A stretch of DNA of 64,000 bases from ZC4RG20 sp036381515 (GCA_036381515.1 DASVCR010000073.1:33499-97498); one strand, 5' to 3'; numbered from the stretch's first letter, positions 8,570-18,117 are shown. The notes: a model not told the origin generated them from the sequence alone. Program-made: numbers and translations.

Positions 8570-10936
8570 TTGACACTCGAAATCGCGCTCGTTCTGGGCA
8601 TCGTCGCCGCAGCCCTCGGGCTGCTGATCGGCTCGAAGATCCGGATGGACGTCATCGCGCTGCTCGTGGTCAGCAGCCTCGTCGTCACCGGCCTCATCAC
8701 CCCGCCCGAAGCCGTAGCGGGTTTCTCGAACGGCGCCGTCATCGCCACCTGGGCGATGTTCATCCTGAGCAACGGGATGACGCGCGCCGGCATCTCGAAC
8801 ATGATCGGCTACACGGTGCTGCGCCTCGCCGGAAGGCAGGAGGTGCGCATGATCGTGCTGATCATGCTGACCGCCGGAACGCTGTCGTTCTTCATGAACA
8901 ACATCGGCGTCGCGGCGCTGATGCTGCCCGTCGTCGTCGACGTCGCGAGGCGCACGCGCATCCCGGCGTCGCGGCTCCTGATTCCGCTGACGTACGGCAC
9001 CCTTCTCGGCGGCCTCACGACGCTAGTCGGCACGCCTGCGAACCTGCTGGTCCACGAGGCGCTCGTCAGCGCCGGCTACCAGGGCTTCGGCGTTTTCGAT
9101 TTCGTGCCGCTCGGCGGCTCGCTGGTCGTCGCGGGCGTGCTCTTCGTCGCGCTCGTCGGCCGCCACCTGCTGCCGCGCCGCAAGCTCGAGGACGAGACGC
9201 AGCGGCGCAGCCAGCGGAATCTGCGCCAGCAGTACGGCCTGCAGGCGCGCAACTTCGAGATGCGGGTCGCGCACGATTCGATCCTCGTCGGCAAGAGCCT
9301 CGCGGAGAGCCGCATCGGCTCGGCCGCGGGTCTGATCGTGCTCGCGCTCGAGCGCCGCGGCCGCACGGAGCTGATGCCTTCGCGGCAGACGGTGCTGCAG
9401 GGCGGCGACAAGCTTTACGTGCAGGGCCGCCTCGACCGCTTCCGCGAGTTCCAGCGCTGGAGCGAGCTCGTGATCGAGCGCGAGGCTCCGGTGCTGCAGG
9501 GCCTGATGGCGGGACAGGTCGCGTTCGTCGAGGCAACGATTCAGGAGGGCTCCGCGCTCGTCGGCTCGCTGCTCTCCCACTCGGACTTTCGCAAGCGCTA
9601 CGGTGCGAACGTGCTCGCGATCCGGCGCGGCGACCTCGTGCGCCGCGTGAACCTGACGCAGGTGCCGCTCAGGGCTGGCGACGTGCTCCTGCTCCAGGCG
9701 AGCACGGAGACGGCGCCGGAGCTCGAGCGCTCCGCGGATTTCGCCTCGACCCGGCGAGTCGGCGAGCCGGAGCTGCGCGGCGTCTACCGGCTGCAGGAAC
9801 GGATCTTCGTCGTGCGCGTGCCGCGCGATTCGTCGCTCGCCGGCAGCACGCTCGCCCGCAGCCGCTTCGCGGACGCGTTCGACTTCCGTCTGCTCGCGCT
9901 CTTCCGCGAAGGCGAGCTCACGATCATGCCCGAGGCCGATCTGCCGCTCAAAGGCGGCGACCTGCTGCTGATCCAGGGCCGCGAAGAAGACCTCGACGTG
10001 CTGCGCGGACTACAGGAGCTCGAGATCGAGCGCGACAGCCAGCCTGCCTACAACGTGCTCGAGTCCGACCGGCTCGGCGTCGTCGAGGCGACGCTCGATC
10101 CCCGCTCGCGGTTCGTCGGCCAGCGCGTCGCGGATCTCGCGTTCCGCGACAAGTACGGCCTCGAGCTGGCCGCGATCTGGCGCAAGGGCGAAGCGATCCG
10201 CTCCGACCTCGAGGAGCAGACGATCGAGCTCGGCGACGCGTTGCTGCTGATCGGGCCTCGCGAGAAGCTGCAGCTGCTCGAGCGGGACCCGGACTTCCTG
10301 CTGCTGACCGCGCTCGGGCAGCGGCCGGTCGACACGAGCAAGGCGCCGATCGCCGGCGCGATCATGCTCGGCGTCGTCCTCGCGGCCCTCCTCGGCTGGC
10401 TGCCGATCTACATGGCCGCGCTGATCGGCGCGACGCTGATCGTGCTGACGGGCTGCCTCACGATGGAGGAGGCGTACCGCGCGATCGACTGGCGTGCGAT
10501 CTTCCTGATCGCCGGCATGCTGCCGCTCGGCACGGCGATGGAGGAGACGGGCGCCGCCCGCTTCCTCGCCGAGCAGACGATGGCCCTGCTCGGCTCGCTC
10601 GGGCCGTGGTGGGTGATCGGCGGCCTGTACCTCGTGACGGCCGTCGCGAACATGCTGATCCCCGGGGCCGCGCTCGTCGTGCTGATGTCGCCGATCGTGC
10701 TGACCGCGAGCAGCGAGCTCGGGTTCGCGCCGGAGACGGCGATGATGGCCATCGCGATGGCGGCGTCGGCGAGCTTCTCGAGCCCGATCTCGCATCCGGC
10801 GCACGTCCTCGTGATGGGTCCCGGCGGCTACAAGTTCACGGACTACCTGAAGGTCGGGCTACCGTTGACGATCGTCTGCTTCGTGACGGCGATGCTGCTG
10901 CTGCCCGTCTTCTGGCCGCTCGAGCCGACCTCCTGA
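8570..10936 (+). CDS. SLC13-family permease with four RCK_C (TrkA-C) domains
   Basis: Membrane transporter of 788 residues. An N-terminal block of helices (about 1-205) with FFMNNIGVAALMLPVV and GTPANLLVHEAL, and a C-terminal block (about 595-788), are the two halves of an SLC13/citrate-type anion transporter. Between them four consecutive RCK_C-like units occur near residues 220-305, 320-395, 415-490 and 500-575, each with the pattern VGxxLxxxx...LxxGDxLLLQG. Family members are proposed to move sulfate, dicarboxylates or other anions; substrate unknown here. Start is TTG at 8570; no in-frame ATG precedes the first helix. The 3' end overlaps the converging SRPBCC gene by 94 bases. Confidence 0.85.
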   Translation: MTLEIALVLGIVAAALGLLIGSKIRMDVIALLVVSSLVVTGLITPPEAVAGFSNGAVIATWAMFILSNGMTRAGISNMIGYTVLRLAGRQEVRMIVLIMLTAGTLSFFMNNIGVAALMLPVVVDVARRTRIPASRLLIPLTYGTLLGGLTTLVGTPANLLVHEALVSAGYQGFGVFDFVPLGGSLVVAGVLFVALVGRHLLPRRKLEDETQRRSQRNLRQQYGLQARNFEMRVAHDSILVGKSLAESRIGSAAGLIVLALERRGRTELMPSRQTVLQGGDKLYVQGRLDRFREFQRWSELVIEREAPVLQGLMAGQVAFVEATIQEGSALVGSLLSHSDFRKRYGANVLAIRRGDLVRRVNLTQVPLRAGDVLLLQASTETAPELERSADFASTRRVGEPELRGVYRLQERIFVVRVPRDSSLAGSTLARSRFADAFDFRLLALFREGELTIMPEADLPLKGGDLLLIQGREEDLDVLRGLQELEIERDSQPAYNVLESDRLGVVEATLDPRSRFVGQRVADLAFRDKYGLELAAIWRKGEAIRSDLEEQTIELGDALLLIGPREKLQLLERDPDFLLLTALGQRPVDTSKAPIAGAIMLGVVLAALLGWLPIYMAALIGATLIVLTGCLTMEEAYRAIDWRAIFLIAGMLPLGTAMEETGAARFLAEQTMALLGSLGPWWVIGGLYLVTAVANMLIPGAALVVLMSPIVLTASSELGFAPETAMMAIAMAASASFSSPISHPAHVLVMGPGGYKFTDYLKVGLPLTIVCFVTAMLLLPVFWPLEPTS

Positions 10937-11382
10937 CGCCGATCCTGCGGCGTGCCCTCGGCCGACGCCAGCGACGTCCTCCACGCGTCGATCATCCGCC
11001 CGCAATGCGCGCGTATCCGCGTATCCCAATGGTGCCGGCGGAGCGGCGCCGCGCCTTTGAGCTCGTAGCTCGTCGTCAGGTGCAGCGCCGAGCCGGCTTC
11101 GGTCGGCTCGAGCCGCCAGCGCAGCTTGAGCTCGACGCGGCACGGCGAGTCGTCGAGCGTCTCGTGCAGCGTGATCGAGACCGGGCGGATGCACTCGACG
11201 ACGCGCCCGGTGCGCAGCACGCTGCCGCGCTGCTGCACGTAGCGCATGCCCGCCGGCGGCCGGTCCGGCGGGCCGAGCACGGTTTCCGGATTCCATCGAC
11301 CTCGCGCGACGACGGCGACGAGCGCCGCAAAGGCTTCGGCAATCGGGCGTTCGGAACGGGCCTCGTGTTGCTGGCGCGGCAT
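10843..11382 (-). CDS. SRPBCC (START-like) family protein
   Basis: Soluble protein of about 179 residues resembling polyketide cyclase/START-like ligand-binding proteins: an antiparallel sheet pattern (VVECIRPVSITLHETL, CRVELKLRWRLEP, ALHLTTSYELKGAAP) followed by a C-terminal helix. The ATG at 11382 is chosen because GGAGGAG lies just ahead of it. The last ~60 residues are polar and unlike the family, and their codons run antisense through the last 94 bases of the SLC13 gene, so the original stop may have been lost. Function unknown. Confidence 0.62.
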   Translation of the reverse strand: MPRQQHEARSERPIAEAFAALVAVVARGRWNPETVLGPPDRPPAGMRYVQQRGSVLRTGRVVECIRPVSITLHETLDDSPCRVELKLRWRLEPTEAGSALHLTTSYELKGAAPLRRHHWDTRIRAHCGRMIDAWRTSLASAEGTPQDRRQEVGSSGQKTGSSSIAVTKQTIVNGSPTFR

Positions 11383-11529
11383 TGACTCCTCCATGAGCCG
11401 CCGGGCCGACGGACGGAATGGCTGCGCCCGCGGGCCGCGGACGACGAGCATGGCCCGGTGTACGCCTACTTCACTCGGCGGCCGCCGACGCGGCAACGCG
11501 CCAAACTCGCGCGAACGAGCGGAAATGGA

Positions 11530-12504
11530 TCAGGGGAGCAGAACGCTGGAGCCGGTCGTCCGCCGCCCCTCGAGGTCGCGATGCGCGTCCGCTACGCGGT
11601 CGAGCGGATAGGTCTGCCCGATCTCCACTCGCACGTCGCCGCGCTCGATCCGTGCAAAGAGCTGCCGGCAACCCTCCTCGAGCTCCGCCCGCTCGCGAAT
11701 GAAGTCGAACAGCGACGGCCGCGTGACGTACAACGAGCCGCGCTTCGTGAGCTCGAGCGGCGAAAACGGCTCGACCGGTCCCGACGAGTTGCCGAACGTG
11801 ACCATCACGCCGTGCGGACGCAGGCAGTCGAGCGACTGGAAGAACGTCGCGCGGCCGATCGAATCGTAGACGACCGGCACGCCTTTGCCGTCGGTCAGGG
11901 CCCTGACCCGCGCGACGATGTCGTCGTCCGCGAGGAGCACGACGTCGCAGCCGTGCGCTTCCGCGACCGCCCGCTTCGACTCGCTGCCGACGACGCCGAT
12001 CACGCGGGCGCCGAGGCTCTTCGCCCACTGCGCGACGAGCAGGCCGACGCCGCCCGCGGCCGCGTACAGCAGGATCGGATCTCCGGGCGCGACGCGGTAG
12101 CTCCGATGCAGCAGGTACCACGCCGTGAGCCCCTTCAGCATCACGGCGGCGGCGGTCCTGTCGTCGATCGCGTCCGGCAGCGGCACGAGCCACTTCGCGG
12201 CGATGACCCGCTCCTCGGCATACGCGTCGAGCGGCGGCGGGCTCGCGTACGCGACCCGCTGTCCCGGCGCGAGCCCCGTGACGCCCGCGCCGACCGCGGT
12301 GATCACGCCCGCCGCCTCGCCGCCGAGACCGCTCGGCAGCGGCAGCGGGTAGAGCCCCTTGCGGTAATACGTGTCGATCATGTTCAGACCGATCGCGGTA
12401 TGGCGCACGCGGACCTCGCCCGCGGCCGGCTCCGCGACGTCGACTTCGCGAAGCTCGAGGACCTCAGGTCCGCCGAACGCGTCGATACGTACGGCTCTTG
12501 GCAT
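11530..12504 (-). CDS. NADPH:quinone oxidoreductase, zinc-independent MDR family
   Basis: Soluble medium-chain dehydrogenase/reductase of 324 residues (E. coli QorA 327), expected to reduce quinones with NADPH. The N-terminal GroES-like domain has NMIDTYYRKGLYPLPLP, the QOR signature, and lacks zinc-binding cysteines; the Rossmann domain carries AAAGGVGLLVAQWAK (about 148-162). The start at 12504 is chosen by match to the family and by AAAGGGAACGC just upstream; the frame extends to 12561. Divergent from the next flavoprotein gene with about 210 bases between. Confidence 0.88.
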   Translation of the reverse strand: MPRAVRIDAFGGPEVLELREVDVAEPAAGEVRVRHTAIGLNMIDTYYRKGLYPLPLPSGLGGEAAGVITAVGAGVTGLAPGQRVAYASPPPLDAYAEERVIAAKWLVPLPDAIDDRTAAAVMLKGLTAWYLLHRSYRVAPGDPILLYAAAGGVGLLVAQWAKSLGARVIGVVGSESKRAVAEAHGCDVVLLADDDIVARVRALTDGKGVPVVYDSIGRATFFQSLDCLRPHGVMVTFGNSSGPVEPFSPLELTKRGSLYVTRPSLFDFIRERAELEEGCRQLFARIERGDVRVEIGQTYPLDRVADAHRDLEGRRTTGSSVLLP

Positions 12505-12717
12505 GCGTTCCCTTTCGGCAATCGTCCCTTCGGCTGCCGCGGCCGGTGCGTCGCGCGGCAAGGCTCGTTCGACGAGCGTACACCGTCGCGCTCGGCGATT
12601 TCGAGCGCGTGGCCGTCGTGGTTTGCGAGGGCGCTCGCACGCGGCGGCGTGCCAGCGCGCGGGCGCTCGCGCTCAATGCGGGTAGAATCGACGAGCGCGA
12701 TCCACCGGCACGGAGCA

Positions 12718-13938
12718 ATGAGCGAGCATCTATTGATCGTCGGCGGCGGCCAGGCGGCCGTGCAGGCCGTGCACACACTGCGACAAAACGGTTACACGGG
12801 GCGCATCTCGCTCGTCTGCGGCGAGCGCTATGCGCCGTATCAGCGCCCGCCGCTGTCGAAGAAGTACCTTGCGGGGGAAATGCCGCGCGAACGCCTCGCG
12901 CTGAGGCCGGAAGCGTGGTACCGCGAGCGCGCCGTCGACGTCGTGATCGGCGCGCTCGCCGTCGAGCTCGACGCGGCGGCGTGCCGCGTGCGCCTCGACG
13001 ACGGGCGCGTCTTGCCTTACGACGCGCTGCTGCTCGCGACCGGCAGCCGCCCGCGCAAGCTCCGCGTGCCCGGCGCCGAGCTTCCGGGCATCCATTACCT
13101 GCGCACGATCGACGACGTCGACGCGATCGCGCCGAAGCTCGTCCCGTCGTGCCGGCTCGTGCTCGTCGGCGCCGGATACATCGGCCTCGAGGTCGCGGCG
13201 GTCGCGGCGAGCCGCGGCGTCGACGTGACCGTGCTCGAGGCCCGCGACCGCGTGATGAGCCGCGTCGTCGGCCCGGACGTGTCGCGCTTCTACGATCGCT
13301 ACCACACGAACGCCGGCGTCAGGATCCGCTACGGCGCGACGGTCTCCGCGTTCTCGGGCCGCACGGCCGTCGAAGCGGTCGAGACGGCCGACGGCGAGCG
13401 TTTCCCGTGCGATCTCGCGATCGTCGGCATCGGCGTCGAGCCGAACGTCGAGCTCGCGGCATCGGCCGGGCTGCCGTGCCACAACGGCATCGTCGTCGAC
13501 GAGCGGGCGAGAACGCCGGACCCGCGGATCGCGGCCGCCGGCGATTGCACGAACCATCCGCACCCGCTCGCGACGAGCCGCGTGCGGCTCGAGTCCGTGC
13601 AGAACGCGATCGAGCAGGCGAAGGCCGCGGCCGCGAACTTCGCCGGCGAGCCGCACGCGTACACCGAGGTGCCGTGGTTCTGGTCGGATCAGTACGACCT
13701 GAAGCTCCAGATCGCGGGCCTGGCACAGGAGCACGACGCGCGCGCGCTGCGCGGCGATCCCGCCGACAAGAGCTTCGCGGTGTACTACCTGCGGGAAGGC
13801 CGACTCGTCGCGGTCGAAGCCGTCAACGCGCCGCGTGACTTTCTGTTTGCGAAGAAGGCGATCGCGGCAGGGCTCGAGGTCAGTGCGGATCGCCTCGCCG
13901 ACGCCGCCGTCGACCTGAACGCGCTGCTGCCCGGCTGA
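12718..13938 (+). CDS. FAD-dependent ferredoxin/rubredoxin reductase-like oxidoreductase
   Basis: Protein of 406 residues of the pyridine nucleotide-disulfide reductase fold. It has an FAD-binding GGGQAAVQA near residue 10, the NAD-binding GAGYIGLEVAA near 153, the ATG motif LLATGSRPR, the second FAD motif AAAGDCTNHP near 278 and a C-terminal reductase domain with WFWSDQYDLKLQIAG. This is the pattern of ferredoxin reductase components of dioxygenase or P450 systems. No oxygenase, ferredoxin or P450 is beside it, so the partner is unknown. ATG at 12718; a TAGAAT at about 12692 could be a -10. Confidence 0.87.
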   Translation: MSEHLLIVGGGQAAVQAVHTLRQNGYTGRISLVCGERYAPYQRPPLSKKYLAGEMPRERLALRPEAWYRERAVDVVIGALAVELDAAACRVRLDDGRVLPYDALLLATGSRPRKLRVPGAELPGIHYLRTIDDVDAIAPKLVPSCRLVLVGAGYIGLEVAAVAASRGVDVTVLEARDRVMSRVVGPDVSRFYDRYHTNAGVRIRYGATVSAFSGRTAVEAVETADGERFPCDLAIVGIGVEPNVELAASAGLPCHNGIVVDERARTPDPRIAAAGDCTNHPHPLATSRVRLESVQNAIEQAKAAAANFAGEPHAYTEVPWFWSDQYDLKLQIAGLAQEHDARALRGDPADKSFAVYYLREGRLVAVEAVNAPRDFLFAKKAIAAGLEVSADRLADAAVDLNALLPG

Positions 13939-13959
13939 GCCGATCGGACCCGGTTCGGG

Positions 13960-14766
13960 TCATCGGCCGGTCGCGTTGCCCGCCAGGGTTGCGCCGCCGG
14001 CGGTGCTGTCGTCCTCCGCGGGGGCATTTTCGTTCGCGAGGCCGTCGCCGGCCGGTGCGTCGCCGCCGCCGGCGCTGCCTTGGTCCGCGCCGGCGTCGCC
14101 CGCCTGCGGGGCCTCGTCGAGCGCGAGGTAGAGCTCCGCCGACGCCCGTTCGAGTCCCGCCCCGCGCGCGAAGCGCTCCACCTCGTAGCGCTCGAGCGCG
14201 CGCCCGACCCGGTCCGCGAAGCTGCCGCTCGCGCCGACGACGCGCGCGGTCCCCGCGATTTCCGGGCCCTCGATCGGCAAGTACGTGCGCCGGCCTTGCC
14301 ATTCGCGCCCGAGAAGCTGCACGGCAACGAACGTATCTCGCGCGATCGTCGAGACGTTCGTCTCCGCGACGACGAAGAACGTGCCCTCCGTGGGAATGGA
14401 GACGAGCCAATGGTCGTTCGCGAGCACGCCGGTCGTCAGCAGGTCCGTGCGCTTCGACGGCGCGGTGATCCGGGTCGCGATCGCGTGCGGCGCGTCCGAT
14501 TCGCCGCGCAGGACCAGCGTCGCGAGCGACGTCGAGCGGATCGCGGACTCCCACAGCGGCTCGACCTCGAAAGGCCTGCGCTCGATCGGCAGGACGCCGG
14601 AATGGGTCAGCACGAGCGCATCGTCCGGCAGCACGTAGCGCAGCGTGCGGTCGAAGCCGACGAGACTCGGATTTCCGGACGCGGTAAGCGGATTGAACAG
14701 GAGGAGCGCGCCGCCGACGACCGCCCCGACGATGCACCCGGCGATCGTCATCCAAACGTATTTCAT
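13960..14766 (-). CDS. Membrane-anchored hypothetical protein
   Basis: Protein of 268 residues I do not recognise. It begins with one transmembrane helix (about 5-25) and should have a periplasmic body of about 190 residues containing LRYVLPDDALVLTHSGVLPI and TYLPIEGPEIAGTARVV. The last ~55 residues are a Gly/Ala/Asp/Glu-rich low-complexity tail. It starts 13 bases after the preceding gene, with which it shares the helix-plus-periplasmic-domain plan. Probably cotranscribed with gshA and the middle gene. Confidence 0.6.
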   Translation of the reverse strand: MKYVWMTIAGCIVGAVVGGALLLFNPLTASGNPSLVGFDRTLRYVLPDDALVLTHSGVLPIERRPFEVEPLWESAIRSTSLATLVLRGESDAPHAIATRITAPSKRTDLLTTGVLANDHWLVSIPTEGTFFVVAETNVSTIARDTFVAVQLLGREWQGRRTYLPIEGPEIAGTARVVGASGSFADRVGRALERYEVERFARGAGLERASAELYLALDEAPQAGDAGADQGSAGGGDAPAGDGLANENAPAEDDSTAGGATLAGNATGR

Positions 14767-14779
14767 CGTACGACTCGCA

Positions 14780-15427
14780 TCACCCGGCTACGAACGTCAC
14801 GGTGTTGAGCTCGATCGTCCCCTTGAGCTCCCCGGAGTCGCCGACGCCGGTCACGGTCCACGTCTCGCCGTACCGGCCTTCGAGCCCGTCGAACTCGCCG
14901 CTGCCGCCGACGACCCGGCCGCCGCCGTCCTCGACGACGTCGACCGTCGCGCTGCCGCTCCACGTGCCGCCGGGCCGGCGGCCGGCGGCGGCAAGCGCGG
15001 CGTCGATCGCCCCGGCGGGCTCTCCATCAGCCTCGAGCAGCAGCGCGCCGCGGCTCGGGATCACGAGCAGCCACGCGGACGAGGACTGTCCGCCGGGCTG
15101 CGACCAGTGCCGCGCGGCGACGCCGATCACGTTGCCGTCCCGGTCGCGCACCTTGAACTGTTCGACGAGCAGCGGGGCGTCGCCGAGCGCGTCAGGCAGA
15201 GTCGCACCGGCCGGGAACGCGCCGCCGCGCACTCCGACGGCCTCGCCGCCGTGAGCCGAGATCCGGTCCGCCGGCAGGCGGATCACGAACGCTTCGGCCC
15301 GGCCGCCGTTCGCGACGACGCTCGTGTGCGAGGGCAGCCGAGGCGGGTTCACCCAGGGCACGTACTTCGCCGCGGCCAGGACCCCGGCGAGCCCCAGCAG
15401 CACGCCGACGATGAATGCCGTTCTCAC
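14780..15427 (-). CDS. Membrane-anchored hypothetical protein
   Basis: Protein of 215 residues starting at a GTG (15427) preceded by GAGGACGA. It has an N-terminal transmembrane helix (about 3-22), then a probable periplasmic domain with RAEAFVIRLPADRISAHGG and a C-terminal beta-rich part ending GTIELNTVTFVAG. No cysteine pair, lipobox or catalytic motif is visible. It follows gshA by 130 bases and precedes another anchored unknown, suggesting a two-gene membrane unit. Confidence 0.62.
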   Translation of the reverse strand: MRTAFIVGVLLGLAGVLAAAKYVPWVNPPRLPSHTSVVANGGRAEAFVIRLPADRISAHGGEAVGVRGGAFPAGATLPDALGDAPLLVEQFKVRDRDGNVIGVAARHWSQPGGQSSSAWLLVIPSRGALLLEADGEPAGAIDAALAAAGRRPGGTWSGSATVDVVEDGGGRVVGGSGEFDGLEGRYGETWTVTGVGDSGELKGTIELNTVTFVAG

Positions 15428-15557
15428 TGTCGTCCTCGAGCGTGAAAGCCGAAAGTATCTGCGGCACCCGGCAGGGGGGCGGTTAAACGACTCACAGTTT
15501 TCCGCCGCCGAGCCGGCGTCCGCCGGCCGGCGCTGCGGCCGCGCCGATGCCGCCGGC

Positions 15558-17114
15558 TCAGACCACGGAGAAGTACCGGGCGAGGTACTCCGCGAACGGC
15601 AGCGTGTCGCTCTTCTCGAGCGCGGCCTGCTCGTCGAGCGAGGACGCCGCGAGCGCGTCGAGCTCGGCCTCGCGCGCGGCATCGACCGGCAGCGCGAGGA
15701 AGTACTCGTGGTGCCTGTCGGCGATGCCGCGCACGTGCTCGAAGAACGATTCTCCGCTCGTGCGCAGCGCGTCGAGCAGCCGGCCGGACGGCGTCGCCGC
15801 CGGGTCGTCGACGGCCTCGCGCTGCGCTTCGACCGCCGCGACGTAGCCCTCGCCGTCCTCGTCGAGCCGCTCGGCGACCTCGTGCAGACCGTCGAGCACC
15901 TCGCGCGCCCACACCGCGAGCTCGACCCGGCCGCCGTTCCGCGGCAGCTCGAGCCCGGGACGCCGGCCTTCGCGCGCCGCGGCGAGATCACGCGCGTCGA
16001 TCTCGCGCTGCTCGTCGGCACCGATCGGCGGGCTGTCGGCGAGCAGGCAGTACACGAGCAGCGTCTCGAGGAAGCGCAGCTGATTCTGGTTGACGCCGAC
16101 CGGATCGGACGGATTCAGGTCGAGCGTGCGGATCTCGACGTATTCGACGCCGCGGCGGCGCAGCGCGACCGTCGGCCGGTCCGAGGTATTGCCCTTCGCG
16201 GGCTTCGGTCGGATCGAGGAGTAGTACTCGTTCTCGATCTGCAGGATGTTCGCGTTCAGCTGACGGTAGTGCCCGTCGACCTCGACGCCGATCCGCGCAT
16301 AGCTCGGCTCGACGGTCGACACAGCGTGCGCGAGCCCGGACACGTACTCGTCGAGCGAGTTCAGCGAAATGCAGAGCCGCGCCTGCGTCGAATTGCGATA
16401 GCCGATGTCGCTCATCCTGAGCGACGTCGCGTACGGCGCGTGCCACGTCGCCGCGTCGAGCTCCGACAACAACGGATGCCCGTCCGGACGAAAGGACTTG
16501 CAGAAGGCCGGCGACGCGCCGAACAGATAGATCACGAGCCACGACAGGCGCCGGTAGTTGCGCGCGAGGGCCATCATCCGATCCGACTTCAGCCGCTCGA
16601 GCGGCATGTCGCTCGGCGCGCGCTCGCGCAGCGCTTCCCAGAAGACGGGCGGCGGCGAGTAATTGAAATGCACACCGGCGATCGCCTGCATCGCGCGCCC
16701 GTATCGATAGCCGAGACCGCGCCGGTACACGGTCTTCATCATGCCGAGATTCGACGACCCGTAGCGGGCGATCGGAATCTCCTCGTTCGCGTTGATGACG
16801 CACGGCATGCTGCACGGCCACAGCCGCTCGCCGTCGAGCCGGCGGTGCACGAACGCGTGCAGGTCCGTCAGGAACCCGAGCGTCTGCCAGTTCGCCGGCT
16901 GAGGCGGCGTCACGAACTCGAGAAGCGCCTCGGAGTAGTCGGTCGTCAGGTACGGATGGGTCAGCGCGGAGCCGAGCGCGGCCGGGTGCGGACGGCGCGA
17001 AAGACGCCCGTCCGGCGTGATCCGCAGGCTCTCCTTCTCGACCCCCCGCAGCCCTCGCCGAACGAGGGTGCCGATACCGGGTTCCCGCAACCAATCGAGC
17101 CGGACTCTCGTCAA
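15558..17114 (-). CDS. gshA: Glutamate-cysteine ligase
   Basis: Catalyses ATP-dependent formation of gamma-glutamylcysteine, the first step of glutathione synthesis, in the cytoplasm. With the TTG start at 17114 (AGGGAT about eight bases ahead) the protein is 518 residues, the same length as E. coli GshA. Conserved blocks include RGVEKESLRI at the N-terminus, HPYLTTDYSEALLEFVTP, PCSMPC, GVHFNYS and YVEIRTLDLNPSDPVGV. The frame is open further upstream to 17285, but that part would run into the divergent promoter region. No gshB is in this window. Confidence 0.93.
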   Translation of the reverse strand: MTRVRLDWLREPGIGTLVRRGLRGVEKESLRITPDGRLSRRPHPAALGSALTHPYLTTDYSEALLEFVTPPQPANWQTLGFLTDLHAFVHRRLDGERLWPCSMPCVINANEEIPIARYGSSNLGMMKTVYRRGLGYRYGRAMQAIAGVHFNYSPPPVFWEALRERAPSDMPLERLKSDRMMALARNYRRLSWLVIYLFGASPAFCKSFRPDGHPLLSELDAATWHAPYATSLRMSDIGYRNSTQARLCISLNSLDEYVSGLAHAVSTVEPSYARIGVEVDGHYRQLNANILQIENEYYSSIRPKPAKGNTSDRPTVALRRRGVEYVEIRTLDLNPSDPVGVNQNQLRFLETLLVYCLLADSPPIGADEQREIDARDLAAAREGRRPGLELPRNGGRVELAVWAREVLDGLHEVAERLDEDGEGYVAAVEAQREAVDDPAATPSGRLLDALRTSGESFFEHVRGIADRHHEYFLALPVDAAREAELDALAASSLDEQAALEKSDTLPFAEYLARYFSVV

Positions 17115-17286
17115 TGCCGTGATCCCTGTCCTATGCTCCGCGGCGTTCTGCGTCGACGCCGGGGGGCCATTATAGGCTTCGGCACCGTCCGCCAAGCGAG
17201 CGCATCGAAAGCGCTCGAATCCGCCCCCTGCCGTCCGGTAGGCTGTGCATAAGCGGTTCCGCGACGAGCGGCCGACGGAGAGCACG

Positions 17287-17649
17287 ATGACACGACAAGG
17301 AAGACGCCGGTTCGCTGCGCTGCTCGCGGCGGCGGGCCTGCTCGCGATCGGTGCCGAAGCCTCCGCGGATGCGCTGCGCTGCGGCAGCCACGTGATCTCG
17401 CGAGGCGACCATGCGGTGAAGGTGCTGCGCTACTGCGGGGAGCCCATAGCGATTCAGTCCCGGCTCCTGCACCGCCGAGTGTCCGCGTTCGGATCGTTCT
17501 TCCATCCGGGGCTCGGGCTTCTCGAGGAAGTCCTGATCGAGGAATGGACGTACAACTTCGGACCGGCGAGGCTCATGCGGCAGGTGCAGCTCGAGAACGG
17601 CTTCGTGAGGGAGGTCCGCGAGCTCGGCTACGGCTTTCGCGAGAAGTGA
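17287..17649 (+). CDS. DUF2845 domain-containing secreted protein
   Basis: Small exported protein of 120 residues with a Sec signal peptide (positive start, hydrophobic core, cleavage after EASA near residue 28). The mature part has LRCGSHVISRGDHAVKVLRYCGEP and EEWTYNFGPARLMRQVQLENG, the hallmark of DUF2845, a family related in pattern to small outer-membrane-assembly (BamE-like) folds. ATG at 17287 has GGAGAG upstream. Function unknown. Divergent from gshA. Confidence 0.78.
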   Translation: MTRQGRRRFAALLAAAGLLAIGAEASADALRCGSHVISRGDHAVKVLRYCGEPIAIQSRLLHRRVSAFGSFFHPGLGLLEEVLIEEWTYNFGPARLMRQVQLENGFVREVRELGYGFREK

Positions 17650-17716
17650 AGCCGGACCTCGCGCGGCGCGCCGACTTCGGCTACTTTCGGCGCCGGATCA
17701 CGCGGGAGGTTCGTTC

Positions 17717-18109
17717 ATGGCGACATTCAAGCGCCGCATCGGGGACAACTCGAGCGGCCCGACCACCTTCGTCTCCCCGTCGACGCAGCTCGTCGGCCGC
17801 ATCGTCGGGTCCGGACCGTACGTGTTTTGCGGCAGCGTGGCGGGCGACTGCGACATCGACGGGTCCGTGACGCTCGCGGCCGGCGGCCGCTGGACCGGCA
17901 CGATCAGGGCGACGGACGTCGTCGTGTCCGGCGAGGTGGAAGGGGATGTCGTCGCGAGCGGCCGCGTCGAGGTCTCGGGGACGGGCCGCGTGAGCGGCAG
18001 CCTGATCGGCCATTCGATTGCGATCGCGGAGGGTGCCGTGATCGAGGGCGAGATCAGCGTGACGAGCGGACTCGAGCCGACCCGGTTCGAGGAAAAGCGC
18101 AGGTTCTGA
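17717..18109 (+). CDS. Bactofilin-family polymer-forming protein
   Basis: Protein of 130 residues with a central beta-helix made of short repeats (VFCGSVAGDCDIDGSV, GRWTGTIRATDVVVSGEV, GDVVASGRVEVSGTGRV), as in bactofilins, which polymerise without nucleotide and scaffold cell-wall or polar complexes at the membrane. Flanking N- and C-terminal tails are short and polar, the usual layout. It lies 67 bases after the DUF2845 gene and converges on the hydrolase gene with eight bases between. Confidence 0.85.
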   Translation: MATFKRRIGDNSSGPTTFVSPSTQLVGRIVGSGPYVFCGSVAGDCDIDGSVTLAAGGRWTGTIRATDVVVSGEVEGDVVASGRVEVSGTGRVSGSLIGHSIAIAEGAVIEGEISVTSGLEPTRFEEKRRF

Positions 18110-18117
18110 GGTCGGAG

